Counted from the first letter of the stretch, positions 1-6,629 are shown. The stretch: DNA of 9,756 nt from JBLHKW01 sp047618565 (GCA_047618565.1 JBLHKW010000177.1:1-9756); one strand, 5' to 3'. Numbers and translations are program-made. The notes: generated by a model not told the origin, from the sequence alone.

Positions 1-554
1 CGTCGGAAGACGGCCTGCTCCGCGAAGATGAACAGCATGTAGATCACGACGAGCAGGAGGCCCTTCGTGAAGTCGACTCCGCCGCCGATCAGGCCGGTCG
101 CGAGCCCCGACAGGTCGATGTCGTCGAGCGCCTTGGACAGGTAGGTGACCAGCGGGGCGGGTAGCGAGGACTCGTCCATCCTGGCCTGCGCGCTGTCCTT
201 GATCGCTTCCCAGCCGGCGGCGTCGGCGGTGATCTGGCCGCTCGTGTCGGAGAAGACGTCCAGTTCGTCCGCCGTGAATGGATCCGCTCCGAGGAAGGCC
301 GACAGGTTGGCCTGCAGCAGCAGTCCGACGCGCGCGAAGCCGAAGAAGATCAGCGTGACCATCAGGATGACGGTCAGGACGGGCGGGATCTTCCAGCGTG
401 CGAGGCCCGCAACCACCGGCTGTAGCATGCTCGCGAACAGAAGCGCGATCACGAGGGGCTGCATGACTGCGGCCCCGACGTGCAGCACCCAGCCGACCAG
501 GATGGTCGTCAGGATGCCCAGCAGGAAAGTGTTCGCGCGGTTGTTGCTCGTCAC
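1..554 (-). CDS. AI-2E family transporter-like membrane protein (PF01594 type), N-terminal part, cut by window edge
   Basis: The minus-strand frame is open from a GTG at 554 to the left edge and gives 184 residues; the C-terminal half lies outside the window. Hydrophobic stretches at about residues 9-28, 28-50 and 58-81 form the N-terminal membrane bundle. A soluble segment of about 70 residues (85-153) follows, then another membrane stretch at about 163-180. This layout and the phrase QPLVIALLFASMLQPVV match the AI-2E exporter / putative permease family, which includes autoinducer-2 exporters and Na+/H+ antiporters, so the substrate cannot be named. The GTG is chosen because a TAA lies in frame three codons upstream and because starting at the next ATG (residue 31) would remove the first membrane segment. 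No good Shine-Dalgarno site is visible. The gene follows the Na/Pi-like gene in the same direction with a 96-bp gap that contains a strong palindrome. Confidence 0.8.
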   Translation of the reverse strand, partial: MTSNNRANTFLLGILTTILVGWVLHVGAAVMQPLVIALLFASMLQPVVAGLARWKIPPVLTVILMVTLIFFGFARVGLLLQANLSAFLGADPFTADELDVFSDTSGQITADAAGWEAIKDSAQARMDESSLPAPLVTYLSKALDDIDLSGLATGLIGGGVDFTKGLLLVVIYMLFIFAEQAVFR

Positions 555-588
555 CGCCGCAGCTTAATGCGCGCGGGGCGAAACGCCA

Positions 589-609
589 CGCTCGGACCGG
601 GTCCGAGCG
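589..609. terminator. Perfect 10-bp inverted repeat between two minus-strand membrane-protein genes
   Basis: CGCTCGGACC at 589-598 and GGTCCGAGCG at 600-609 are exact reverse complements around one central G. As RNA it would form a stem of about 8 bp with a 5-nt loop. A smaller hairpin, GGCG-AAA-CGCC, lies at 577-587. The repeat sits 42 bp past the TGA of the Na/Pi-like gene and 35 bp before the GTG of the AI-2E-like gene. No T-tract follows on either strand, so it could equally be an attenuator or a dyad operator rather than an intrinsic terminator. Confidence 0.4.
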
Positions 610-650
610 CGGGATTCCGGTAACAAGGACCCGCTGGTCCCGTCCGGGCC

Positions 651-2474
651 TCAGGAGTGCTGGTCGCGGCGGAACAGGGGCGGCGGAACCGGCGGTGCGG
701 AGGGCAGCGGAGCGCTCGGCTCGTCTGCCTCGATTCCGGGCTCCATCGCGGCTTCGGGGCCGGCCTCAAGCCCGGGTGTCTCCACCACACTGGAGTCCTC
801 AAGCGGACGAGGTTCCTCGGCGGGCATCTGGCTGGGATCCAGGATCGGGTCCGCGATGGGGTCCTTCAGGGGGCACTCGAGCGCCCTGAACTCCATCCGG
901 GCCAGGGCCGTGGTCAGGGCCTGGGTCACGGACTGGATCGTGTCGATCCCGGCCAACGCGGCGTGTGCTACGAGCGGCTCGATGGACCTCTCATGGCAGG
1001 CGCGCAGCAAGCGGCCCTTCAGGTCAGTCGCCTGCACCTCGATCTGGTAGCGTTCCTGCGCCCGTTGCAAGGGCGCAGTCTCGGCCGCGCAGCCGTGCTC
1101 GAGGAAGTGCAGGAAGCCCCACCGGAACTGCAGCACGCGTGCGCGCAGTGCCGAATCGGGGATCAGTGCGGGTCGCAGGTCCGGGCGCCGGAGTGCGGCC
1201 ATCTGCTGGCACGTCTCCATGTAGGCCGCGCCGGCAGCGGGTGCCCACTCACAAACGGTGCGCAGCTCGGCCGGCGCTTCGCGCGCGAGGATGCGTCGCG
1301 CTGCGCCTTCGATACTCTGCGCGCGCTCAGTGACGGACTCGATATCGCGCGTTGTTCGGAAGTCGGAGACCTGCTCTTCCCCGAGCACCTTGCGGGCCAG
1401 GCCGGAGGCGGTCTTGCGCATCGCCTCGAGCTCCTGGCGCATGCAGTCGAACGTCAAGCTCGGCAAGGCCAGGGTGGTCGTGTCCCTGATCGGTGAGGCG
1501 ATGCCATCCGAATCGAACATGCCGAGCCGGCTCTCGACGATCCGGACCCCGGGCCTGACCAGGGGGATGCAGATGAGAGTCGAGGCGAGGATGGCGGCGC
1601 TGCTCCAGGCCGTCAGCAGCCAGATCGGCTGGTTCAGGGGCTGGGGCGGGTCGTTCAGGAGCGGCAGGACGAGGGCCAGTGACAGGATCGTCAGCGCGGA
1701 GACGAGACACTGGAAGCTCGCCATACAGAGAGCTGCGCGGCGGGCCTGGGGATGGCCGTCACTCTTCCAGGCGGGAAGCGTCACCGCGAGGGATCCGAGA
1801 CTGGCGCCGACGAACAGCGCGACTCCGGTCGTGATGTGCAGACATCCGTGGTCCGCAGCGAACAGGGCCGCGACGAGGATGGCGCCCGGCGAACGCAGCA
1901 CGGTGGCTGCGGCGGTGCCGAGCAGCGCAAAGACGATCAACCGTACTGGCATCGAGAGTCCCCACGCATCGAGCCGAACGCCGGCGATGGTGGAGAAGGC
2001 GTGGTCGAGCTGGAGCAGTCCGAGCAGACAGGCGCCCAGGCCGAGCGCGGTCCAGTAGAAGCTACGGCCGCGCGGGACCGCGGCGTACAGCAGGCCGCCG
2101 AGTCCGAGCAGTGTCCAGGCCAGCGGCTCGAACGCTCCGGACGCGCTGCGGGCTGCCAGGGCCAGCCATGCGCTCCCGGCCAGGGCCAGGCAGGAGCCGA
2201 TCGTCTGCCAGACGGTGTGCTCCAGTGGACGACCCGGGGTGTGAACGGTGCCGAGCGTGGCGCGCGCACTCCACGCACTCGTGGGTGTCGTCAGCGCGCT
2301 CGCCAGGCCCGTGAGAAAGGGCGTCCCGCGCCCTGCCGTGCGCTGCAGCCTGCTGGCGATCCAGTTCCAGCTAGTGGGTCGCGTCGCTCGCAGGCCGGTG
2401 ACGATCCAGTGCTGCCCCGCCAGGAATAGACCCAGGGCGCCAACGATACTCGCGGCGGAAATCCAGAGGGACAT
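651..2474 (-). CDS. Degenerate Na+/phosphate cotransporter-like membrane protein with PhoU-like C-terminal region
   Basis: A 607-residue protein. The start is the ATG at 2474 because AAGGAG lies 8 nt upstream and because the protein then begins directly with a membrane segment; the frame is open further upstream, but that part overlaps the IS remnant. Residues 1-30 (VGALGLFLAGQHWIVTGLRA) match the opening of the NptA/YjbB Na/Pi cotransporter family (PF02690). Two inverted transmembrane halves are seen at about 10-160 and 175-305. The family's QSSSA signature is replaced in both halves: TTPTSAWS at 62-69 and RSPGA at 194-198. The GANIGTT-like loop survives only as GASLGS at 223-228. Residues about 335-535 are helical and PhoU-like, as in full-length family members. 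Residues 537-607 form a Pro/Glu-rich tail. The fold is fairly clear, but sodium and phosphate transport is doubtful because the ion-binding motifs are lost. It may be co-transcribed with the AI-2E-like gene. Confidence 0.7.
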   Translation of the reverse strand: MSLWISAASIVGALGLFLAGQHWIVTGLRATRPTSWNWIASRLQRTAGRGTPFLTGLASALTTPTSAWSARATLGTVHTPGRPLEHTVWQTIGSCLALAGSAWLALAARSASGAFEPLAWTLLGLGGLLYAAVPRGRSFYWTALGLGACLLGLLQLDHAFSTIAGVRLDAWGLSMPVRLIVFALLGTAAATVLRSPGAILVAALFAADHGCLHITTGVALFVGASLGSLAVTLPAWKSDGHPQARRAALCMASFQCLVSALTILSLALVLPLLNDPPQPLNQPIWLLTAWSSAAILASTLICIPLVRPGVRIVESRLGMFDSDGIASPIRDTTTLALPSLTFDCMRQELEAMRKTASGLARKVLGEEQVSDFRTTRDIESVTERAQSIEGAARRILAREAPAELRTVCEWAPAAGAAYMETCQQMAALRRPDLRPALIPDSALRARVLQFRWGFLHFLEHGCAAETAPLQRAQERYQIEVQATDLKGRLLRACHERSIEPLVAHAALAGIDTIQSVTQALTTALARMEFRALECPLKDPIADPILDPSQMPAEEPRPLEDSSVVETPGLEAGPEAAMEPGIEADEPSAPLPSAPPVPPPLFRRDQHS

Positions 2475-2482
2475 CCGATTAT

Positions 2483-2488
2483 CTCCTT
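2483..2488 (-). promoter_or_regulatory. Strong ribosome binding site AAGGAG for the Na/Pi-like gene
   Basis: On the minus strand AAGGAG is followed by 8 nt and then ATG at 2474. This is the best Shine-Dalgarno sequence in the window. It fixes the start of the Na/Pi-like protein and argues against the longer open frame that runs up to 2921. Confidence 0.75.
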
Positions 2489-2533
2489 CAATCAGGCCGC
2501 TCACCGGCGCCCTGGCCAATCCTCCGACCATCG

Positions 2534-2554
2534 GCGCATCCCCCCTGGATGCGC
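2534..2554. promoter_or_regulatory. Hairpin with 8-bp perfect stem in the leader of the Na/Pi-like gene
   Basis: GCGCATCC at 2534-2541 and GGATGCGC at 2547-2554 are exact reverse complements around a 5-nt loop. It lies between the IS66 remnant and the ribosome binding site, about 60 nt upstream of the ATG at 2474. No T-tract follows on the minus strand. It could be a leader structure, an operator dyad, or a terminator of readthrough from the element; the sequence does not decide between these. Confidence 0.35.
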
Positions 2555-2593
2555 TGAACCACCGCTCTATTCGGGTGCCACGACGGCCGGTCT

Positions 2594-2961
2594 TTAGGGC
2601 GAATGTACCGAGCCAGTGCAAAATCTGACGGGTGTCGGCCAAACCGGCAGGCGCTGCCCGTCGGAGTTCGCGCTGGCGGCACACGTCACCCTCGACTGGC
2701 GGTGTTGCGCTACGCGATCGAACACCTTGAAGCGACCGTGCTGGAGTCGCTCGTAGAGCACCCAGAAGCCGGATCCATCCCAGGCCAGCGCCTTCATCCG
2801 GTTGCGGCGCTTGCTGAAGAAGACGAACAGGTGGCCGGACTGCGGGTCTTCGTCGACGGCGCCTACCAATTCGCCGCTCAAACCGTCGAATCATTGCGCA
2901 TGTCGACCGGGCTGCGGCCAACGAAGATCCTGACCGAGGATGAGGGTGGAAAGCTCAGCAT
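2594..2961 (-). pseudogene. tnpB: Frameshifted IS66 family TnpB (IS66 Orf2-like) remnant
   Basis: The gene starts at the ATG at 2961 (MLSFPPSSSVRIFVGRSPVD, then MRN). A one-base deletion near 2895 breaks the frame, which then hits TGA at 2880-2878. Shifting by one base restores the family sequence: FDGLSGELVG, then EDPQSGHLFVFFSKRR, AWDGSGFWVLYERLQHGRF. These are hallmark phrases of IS66 Orf2 (PF05717), an accessory protein needed for transposition of these elements. After about position 2760 the similarity fades, perhaps through another frameshift, and the restored frame ends at 2594. Its start overlaps the end of the preceding small gene (ATGCTGA), the translational coupling usual for this family. 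tnpC, which normally follows, is missing. Confidence 0.8.
2595..2632 (+). repeat. Left terminal inverted repeat of the IS66-type remnant
   Basis: Reading inward, the end begins tagggcgaatgt and continues to the core gcaaaatctgacggg at 2618-2632. It pairs with the complement of 3172-3221 with two blocks of matches and a 12-nt gap. The outward direction (minus strand) faces the Na/Pi-like gene. Confidence 0.6.
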
Positions 2962-3135
2962 CCTGCGAGCACGCCCATCAGGCGGCGCAAGGCTTGCTCG
3001 TCGAAATTGCCCGGGATCAAGAGTCGCTGACCGCCAGATAGCACCGGTCCGTCCTCAGAACTCGTACGGACACGTAGTCCACGGCCGGGGGACGACCTCC
3101 ATCAAGGAAAGCTCCGGCATGTTGGACGTCGTCAT
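2955..3135 (-). pseudogene. Frameshifted IS66-type small accessory gene (tnpA/Orf1 position)
   Basis: An ATG at 3135, a few bases after gaggaa, opens MTTSNMPELS and runs to VPRPWTTCPYEF, where it meets TGA at 3057-3055. Dropping one base there gives EDGPVLSGGQRLLIPGNFDE and then QALRRLMGVLAGC, ending at TGA 2957-2955. That end overlaps the tnpB start by the sequence ATGCTGA. The C-terminal pattern (a FDE..L..L..VL helix) is like the end of the short first gene of IS66-type elements. I see no helix-turn-helix, so this resembles a small Orf1 variant rather than the longer TnpA. The assignment rests mainly on position and on the tnpB next to it. Confidence 0.5.
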
Positions 3136-3171
3136 GGCCCTGTTCCTCGCCGTCAGATCGACACTATGGAC

Positions 3172-3221
3172 CCCGTCGGATTTTGCTCTTGCTCCGTGTG
3201 CACCGCGACACGTTCGCCTTA
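3172..3221 (-). repeat. Right terminal inverted repeat of the IS66-type remnant
   Basis: Read on the minus strand from 3221 it starts taaggcgaacgt and ends with the core gcaaaatccgacggg at 3186-3172. Its outermost three bases, TAA, are also the stop codon of the ECF sigma factor gene. The presumed boundary therefore falls exactly at the end of that gene. Confidence 0.6.
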
Positions 3222-3782
3222 GCCCAGCTCGGTCTGTAGCCACGCGCGTGCTGTGCGCCAGCCGCGTTCGATGGTACGCACGCTGACGTCCATGGCCTCG
3301 GCGACTTCTTCGTGGGTCAGGCCTCCGAAGAAGTGGAGTTCGGCGATCTTGCCGAGTTGTTCGTCGCGTTCGGTCAGGCGTTGCAGGGTCTCGTCGAGGA
3401 TCAGGACGTCGAGGGGCGGTCGTTCGGACTGTGCGATGTCGGGGCCAAGTTCGACGGCTGCGAGTCCGCCGCCGCGTTTCTGGGCTTGCCTGGCGCGGGC
3501 GTGGTCGACCAGTACGGCGCGCATGGCGCGGGCGGCGGTGCGGAAGAAGTGGGCTCGGTCGTTCCAGCGCGTCTGCTTGGGACCTGCAAGGCGCATGTAC
3601 GCTTCGTGGACCAGGGCGGTGGCCTGCAGCGTGTGGTCGGAGCGCTCCTGGCCCATGCGCTTTGCAGCGAGCCGGCGCAGTTCGTCGTAGATCAGCGGGA
3701 GCAGCTCCTCGGCAGCGGCCGCGTCGCCATCGGCCATGCGGCCGAGCAGGATGAGAGTTTGCTGGGTGGCCGGGTCGTCCAT
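3219..3782 (-). CDS. ECF-type RNA polymerase sigma factor (Sig-70_X6 / TIGR02999-like)
   Basis: A 187-residue protein directing RNA polymerase to target promoters. Sigma region 2 spans about residues 24-100, with LLPLIYDELRRLAAKRM, HTLQATALVHEAYMRL and RAHFFRTAARAMRAVLVDHA, typical of the sigma subfamily common in Planctomycetota and Acidobacteriota. Region 4 spans about 128-184 with the helix-turn-helix GGLTHEEVAEAMDVSVRTIE and then RGWRTARAWLQTEL. The length matches the family. The ATG at 3782 is the only usual start near the conserved N-terminus, as no GTG or TTG lies in frame just upstream; there is no clear Shine-Dalgarno site. No anti-sigma factor is adjacent. The gene lies 89 bp after the transmembrane kinase gene in the same direction, so it may be controlled by that kinase; this link is inference. 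The TAA stop coincides with the outer end of the IS66-type remnant. Confidence 0.92.
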   Translation of the reverse strand: MDDPATQQTLILLGRMADGDAAAAEELLPLIYDELRRLAAKRMGQERSDHTLQATALVHEAYMRLAGPKQTRWNDRAHFFRTAARAMRAVLVDHARARQAQKRGGGLAAVELGPDIAQSERPPLDVLILDETLQRLTERDEQLGKIAELHFFGGLTHEEVAEAMDVSVRTIERGWRTARAWLQTELG

Positions 3783-3871
3783 GGGCTGGCGAGGGTCTCT
3801 GCCGTGCGCGCGTGCGCCTTGCTCGTCGGTTGGAGGATATGGGGTGACGGCGGCCGGCGATAGGGTCGCGC

Positions 3872-6475
3872 CTATTCGGCGGTCAGGTCGGAGTCCGCCG
3901 GCCGGATCGCAAGCGCGATGCGCAGGCCCACGTGCAGGTCGATGGCATCGGCGCTCAGGAAGGCGCGGTCCGCGCAGCGTGCCTTGCGCGCGGCGACCAC
4001 GAAGCTGCCGCCGCGCAGCACGCGCGCCTCGGATGCTTCGCCGGTTCGGTAGCCCGTTCCCGCCGCGGGCTCGAGCGTGTAGTCCGCATAGCCGTCCAGG
4101 CACCACTCGTAGATGTTGCCGAGCATGTGGTGCAGACCGAAGGGGTTCGGTGCGAACGCATCGACCGGGGCGTGGAAGGGGTAGCCGTCGTCCAGATCCG
4201 GCCATTCATCGATGGTGGGCCAGTCCTGACCGGCGCGCTGGGCGGAACGGTCGGCGATGTTGGCGACGTTGCGTAGGGTCTCGCGCACATCGCCGGTCCA
4301 CCAGACGGTCGCAGTCCCCGCTCGCGCGCTGTACTCCCACTGTGCTTCGGTCGGCAGGGTCAGACCGTGGCGTTGCAGGACCTCGATCGCGGTGTGCCAG
4401 CTGACCTGCTCGACCGGGTGAATGGGGAGCGTGTCCGCGCTCGTGATCCGTGAGGAGTCGAGCAGGTCGGCGTCCGTGAAGTAGCTCGGGGCATCGCCGG
4501 AAAGGCGTTTCCACTGGGCGCGCGTGGTCTCGTACTTGGACAGGAAGAAGGGCGCCAGTTCGACGCGCCGTACAGGCGCCTCGTCGTTGCCCGCGAACGG
4601 ATCGCGCGCGCCGGGTTCGGCTTCCGGCGTCGATGGGGGCAGGGCGCCCATCAGAAAGGAACCACCGGGTATGAGGGTGAACACGAAACCCGTTTCCGGA
4701 AGCACTTCGTGTGTGCCATCCGACCTGCGCGCGGGAGCTGCGCCACTCTGCAGGTGGGCGAACTCCCAGAGCCCCGAGTGCGGGTCCGTTCCGAGGGGGA
4801 TCAGACCGACCTGCGGCGTCAACTCGAGTCCGCCGTAGAGCGCTGAAGTCGCGATCGCGTCGCAAGTGGCATTCCACACGGTCTGATGTTCGGCGATCGT
4901 TCGCCGCACCACGCTGCGCGCCCATGTGAGGCGTTCCTGCACGCTGACGAAGGTGCCGATCTCCGGCTCGGAGAAGTGCATCAGGTCGGAGACGAGCTGC
5001 ACGAGTACCTGTCGCTGCCAGCGCAGCTCCATCGAGGTCTCCACCTCCGGCGTTCGTTCGAGCGCGGCCAGGGTCTGCCGGTGGGTCTCGAGTCGCGAGA
5101 CGACGGCGGTGGCCTCGACCATCCACGCGCGCAGGTCCTCGACGCGCTCGGGAGTGGCCGGCCAGAGCTGATCGGCGTGCTCCGTCAGCTCCTCGAGTCG
5201 CAGGGAGTCGGCCAGTCGTCCGTAGCGTGCATTGGCCGTCTGCAGGCGCGTGTTGACGCGCGCCAGGATCAGGGACGTGAGCAGGGGACCGATGGTGACC
5301 GTGGCCAGCAACAGGCCGCCGATGATCGCCTCGCGCCGGTGGCGCTGCAGGAACTTCTTCAGGCGGTAGGTCGTGCTGGGCGGAACGGCGTGCACCGGGC
5401 GCTGGGCGAGCACGCGCTGGATCTCGTCGGCCAGTTCGGCGGCGGACGTGTAGCGTCGTTCGCGATCCTGCTCCAGGGCCTTCAAGGTGATCCACACCAG
5501 GTCCTTGGAGAGGTCCGGCCGCACGTGATCCGGCCGCACGGGTTCGCTGGTCTCGACGATGCGCGCGGCCTCCACGATAGAGCGGTCGATCAACGGAAAT
5601 GGCAGACACCCGGTCAACAGCTCGTACAGGACCACGCCCAGCGCGTAGATGTCCGAACGTGTGTCGACGGCCTCGGGGTCCCCGGCCATCTGCTCCGGAC
5701 TCATGTACTGAAGCGTGCCGAGTACCTCGCCCGCCTGGGTCTGGCGCTCATCCGCAGCCTGGGCGTGTACAGCGCGTGCGATGCCGAAGTCGATCACCTT
5801 GGACCGACCCAGGTAGTCGACCAGGATGTTGCGCGGCTTCAGGTCGCGGTGGATGACACCCTGCTGGTGGCCGTAGTGGACTGTGGAGCAGACCTTCGCG
5901 AACAGTTCGAGGCGCGCCTCGAGGTCGAGCTCCTCGCGCGATGCGTACTCGATGATGCTGCGCGCGCCCTCGATGAACTCCATCGCGAAGAACGGCACAT
6001 CGCCGGATCCCGGTCCATCATTGAACGAACCGGCCTCGAAGATCTGGGCGATGCCCGGATGCCGCAGGCGCGCAAGAGTGGCGGCCTCGTAGTCGAAACG
6101 ACGGCGCCCAGCGCTCGAGATCAGCTCGCGCTTCATGACCTTGACGGCCACGCGCCGGGCGGGCTGCTCCTGCTGGGCTTCGTAGACCGTGCCCATGCCA
6201 CCGGCGGCCAGCACCGACACGATCCGGTAGGCGCCGACGGAGCGACCGACGAGCGCGTCAGTACTGGGCAGACCGGCCTCGAGTCCCGCCAGAAGCCCAT
6301 CCGCGAGCTGGTCGAGGGCGGGGGAATCGGACTCGTCAGCCGCCAGCAGCCGCAGGACCTCCGCCCGCAGGCCGGGATCACCGTCGCAGGACCTGCTGAG
6401 CAGCTGCTCACGGTCGAGCGGTTCGAGCTCGACCGCCGCTTCGAAGATCTTCCGGATTCGTGTCCAACTGGTCAT
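3872..6475 (-). CDS. Transmembrane Ser/Thr protein kinase with extracytoplasmic FGE-sulfatase-like domain
   Basis: An 867-residue Hanks-type (PknB-like) kinase fused to an FGE-like domain. Residues 1-75 are the N-terminal helical segment common in such kinases (W.RI.KIFEAAVEL). The kinase domain spans about 83-357, with glycine loop AAGGMGTVY at 90-98, VAVK with K112, E130 in helix C, HRDLKPRN at 209-216, DFG at 229-231, SPE at 259-261 and DIYALG at 275-280, so it should be active. One membrane segment at about 383-405 follows the basic RHRR, placing the kinase inside. Residues 407-590 are helical. The domain at about 594-857 matches FGE-sulfatase (PF03781), with LIPGGSFLMG, LPTEAQWEYSARAG, GNIYEWCLDGY and RVLRGGSF. 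The paired copper-binding cysteines of true FGE are absent (VVAARKARC instead), so ligand sensing is more likely than sulfatase maturation. The ATG at 6475 is preceded by AAGG and starts the conserved region; the frame is open to 6610. Confidence 0.92.
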   Translation of the reverse strand: MTSWTRIRKIFEAAVELEPLDREQLLSRSCDGDPGLRAEVLRLLAADESDSPALDQLADGLLAGLEAGLPSTDALVGRSVGAYRIVSVLAAGGMGTVYEAQQEQPARRVAVKVMKRELISSAGRRRFDYEAATLARLRHPGIAQIFEAGSFNDGPGSGDVPFFAMEFIEGARSIIEYASREELDLEARLELFAKVCSTVHYGHQQGVIHRDLKPRNILVDYLGRSKVIDFGIARAVHAQAADERQTQAGEVLGTLQYMSPEQMAGDPEAVDTRSDIYALGVVLYELLTGCLPFPLIDRSIVEAARIVETSEPVRPDHVRPDLSKDLVWITLKALEQDRERRYTSAAELADEIQRVLAQRPVHAVPPSTTYRLKKFLQRHRREAIIGGLLLATVTIGPLLTSLILARVNTRLQTANARYGRLADSLRLEELTEHADQLWPATPERVEDLRAWMVEATAVVSRLETHRQTLAALERTPEVETSMELRWQRQVLVQLVSDLMHFSEPEIGTFVSVQERLTWARSVVRRTIAEHQTVWNATCDAIATSALYGGLELTPQVGLIPLGTDPHSGLWEFAHLQSGAAPARRSDGTHEVLPETGFVFTLIPGGSFLMGALPPSTPEAEPGARDPFAGNDEAPVRRVELAPFFLSKYETTRAQWKRLSGDAPSYFTDADLLDSSRITSADTLPIHPVEQVSWHTAIEVLQRHGLTLPTEAQWEYSARAGTATVWWTGDVRETLRNVANIADRSAQRAGQDWPTIDEWPDLDDGYPFHAPVDAFAPNPFGLHHMLGNIYEWCLDGYADYTLEPAAGTGYRTGEASEARVLRGGSFVVAARKARCADRAFLSADAIDLHVGLRIALAIRPADSDLTAE

Positions 6476-6601
6476 GGTCCGCCTTGCGGCCGGGTTCAGA
6501 TGCCCGCGCGCCCCAGCGAGAAGCGCATTCCGTGCAGGGAACCCGTCAACGATCTGGCGAGGTTTGCCGCGCTTGCCCCCCCGGCGCCGTGTGCGGCGTA
6601 G

Positions 6602-6629
6602 GTTGTACACGGCCAGTGGCCGACAAAAA
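6602..6629 (-). promoter_or_regulatory. Weak candidate promoter for the kinase gene
   Basis: On the minus strand TTTTTG (6629-6624) is followed after 16 nt by TACAAC (6607-6602), a poor -35 and a moderate -10 hexamer. It lies about 125 nt upstream of the kinase ATG and overlaps the dyad at 6610-6622. Sigma70 matches of this quality occur by chance, and an ECF promoter could lie here instead. Confidence 0.2.
6610..6622. promoter_or_regulatory. Perfect 13-bp dyad CGGCCA-g-TGGCCG, possible operator
   Basis: The two 6-bp arms are exact reverse complements around one base, in the divergent intergenic region and within the spacer of the candidate minus-strand promoter. This is the geometry of a dimeric repressor site. 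In DNA this GC-rich, short dyads also arise by chance. Confidence 0.25.

Larger units (their letters stand above)
2595..3221 (-). mobile_element. IS66-type element, internally deleted and degenerate (about 627 bp)
   Basis: Two degenerate inverted ends bracket remains of the two small accessory genes of an IS66-type element; the large tnpC (DDE transposase) gene is entirely absent. The inner part of the ends pairs 2607-2632 with the complement of 3172-3197 (22 of 26 identical, including the shared core gcaaaatcYgacggg). The outer part pairs 2595-2606 with the complement of 3210-3221 (10 of 12). The right end carries about 12 extra bases between these blocks. Both small genes are frameshifted. 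No convincing 8-bp target duplication is visible, although CGGTCT occurs near both ends (2588-2593 and 3230-3235). Exact boundaries are uncertain by a few bases. The element cannot move by itself and separates the sigma factor gene from the Na/Pi-like gene. Confidence 0.7.

Noticed and set aside
657..1496. Plus-strand open frame opposite the Na/Pi-like gene
   Set aside because: An antisense shadow; the minus strand carries the membrane-protein pattern and a good ribosome binding site.
2475..2921. In-frame N-terminal extension of the Na/Pi-like gene up to 2921
   Set aside because: The extension is Arg-rich without domain character, runs in another frame through the IS66 tnpB remnant, and the AAGGAG site points clearly to the ATG at 2474.
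2588..3235. CGGTCT at 2588-2593 and 3230-3235 as the target duplication of the IS66-type element
   Set aside because: It is only 6 bp, not the 8 bp usual for IS66, and it is offset by about 8 bp from the right end, so it may be chance.
3783..4205. Upstream extension of the sigma factor frame to 4205
   Set aside because: It overlaps the 3' end of the kinase gene, which has clear FGE-domain coding in another frame; the family N-terminus starts near residue 1 of the ATG at 3782.
4886..6601. Long open frame on the plus strand (571 codons)
   Set aside because: It lies opposite the kinase gene, and the translation is an antisense shadow without domain features; high GC gives long antisense frames here.
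6476..6610. Upstream extension of the kinase frame to an ATG at 6610
   Set aside because: The extra 45 residues are basic and low in complexity; the conserved N-terminal helix of such kinases begins at the ATG at 6475, which has AAGG upstream.
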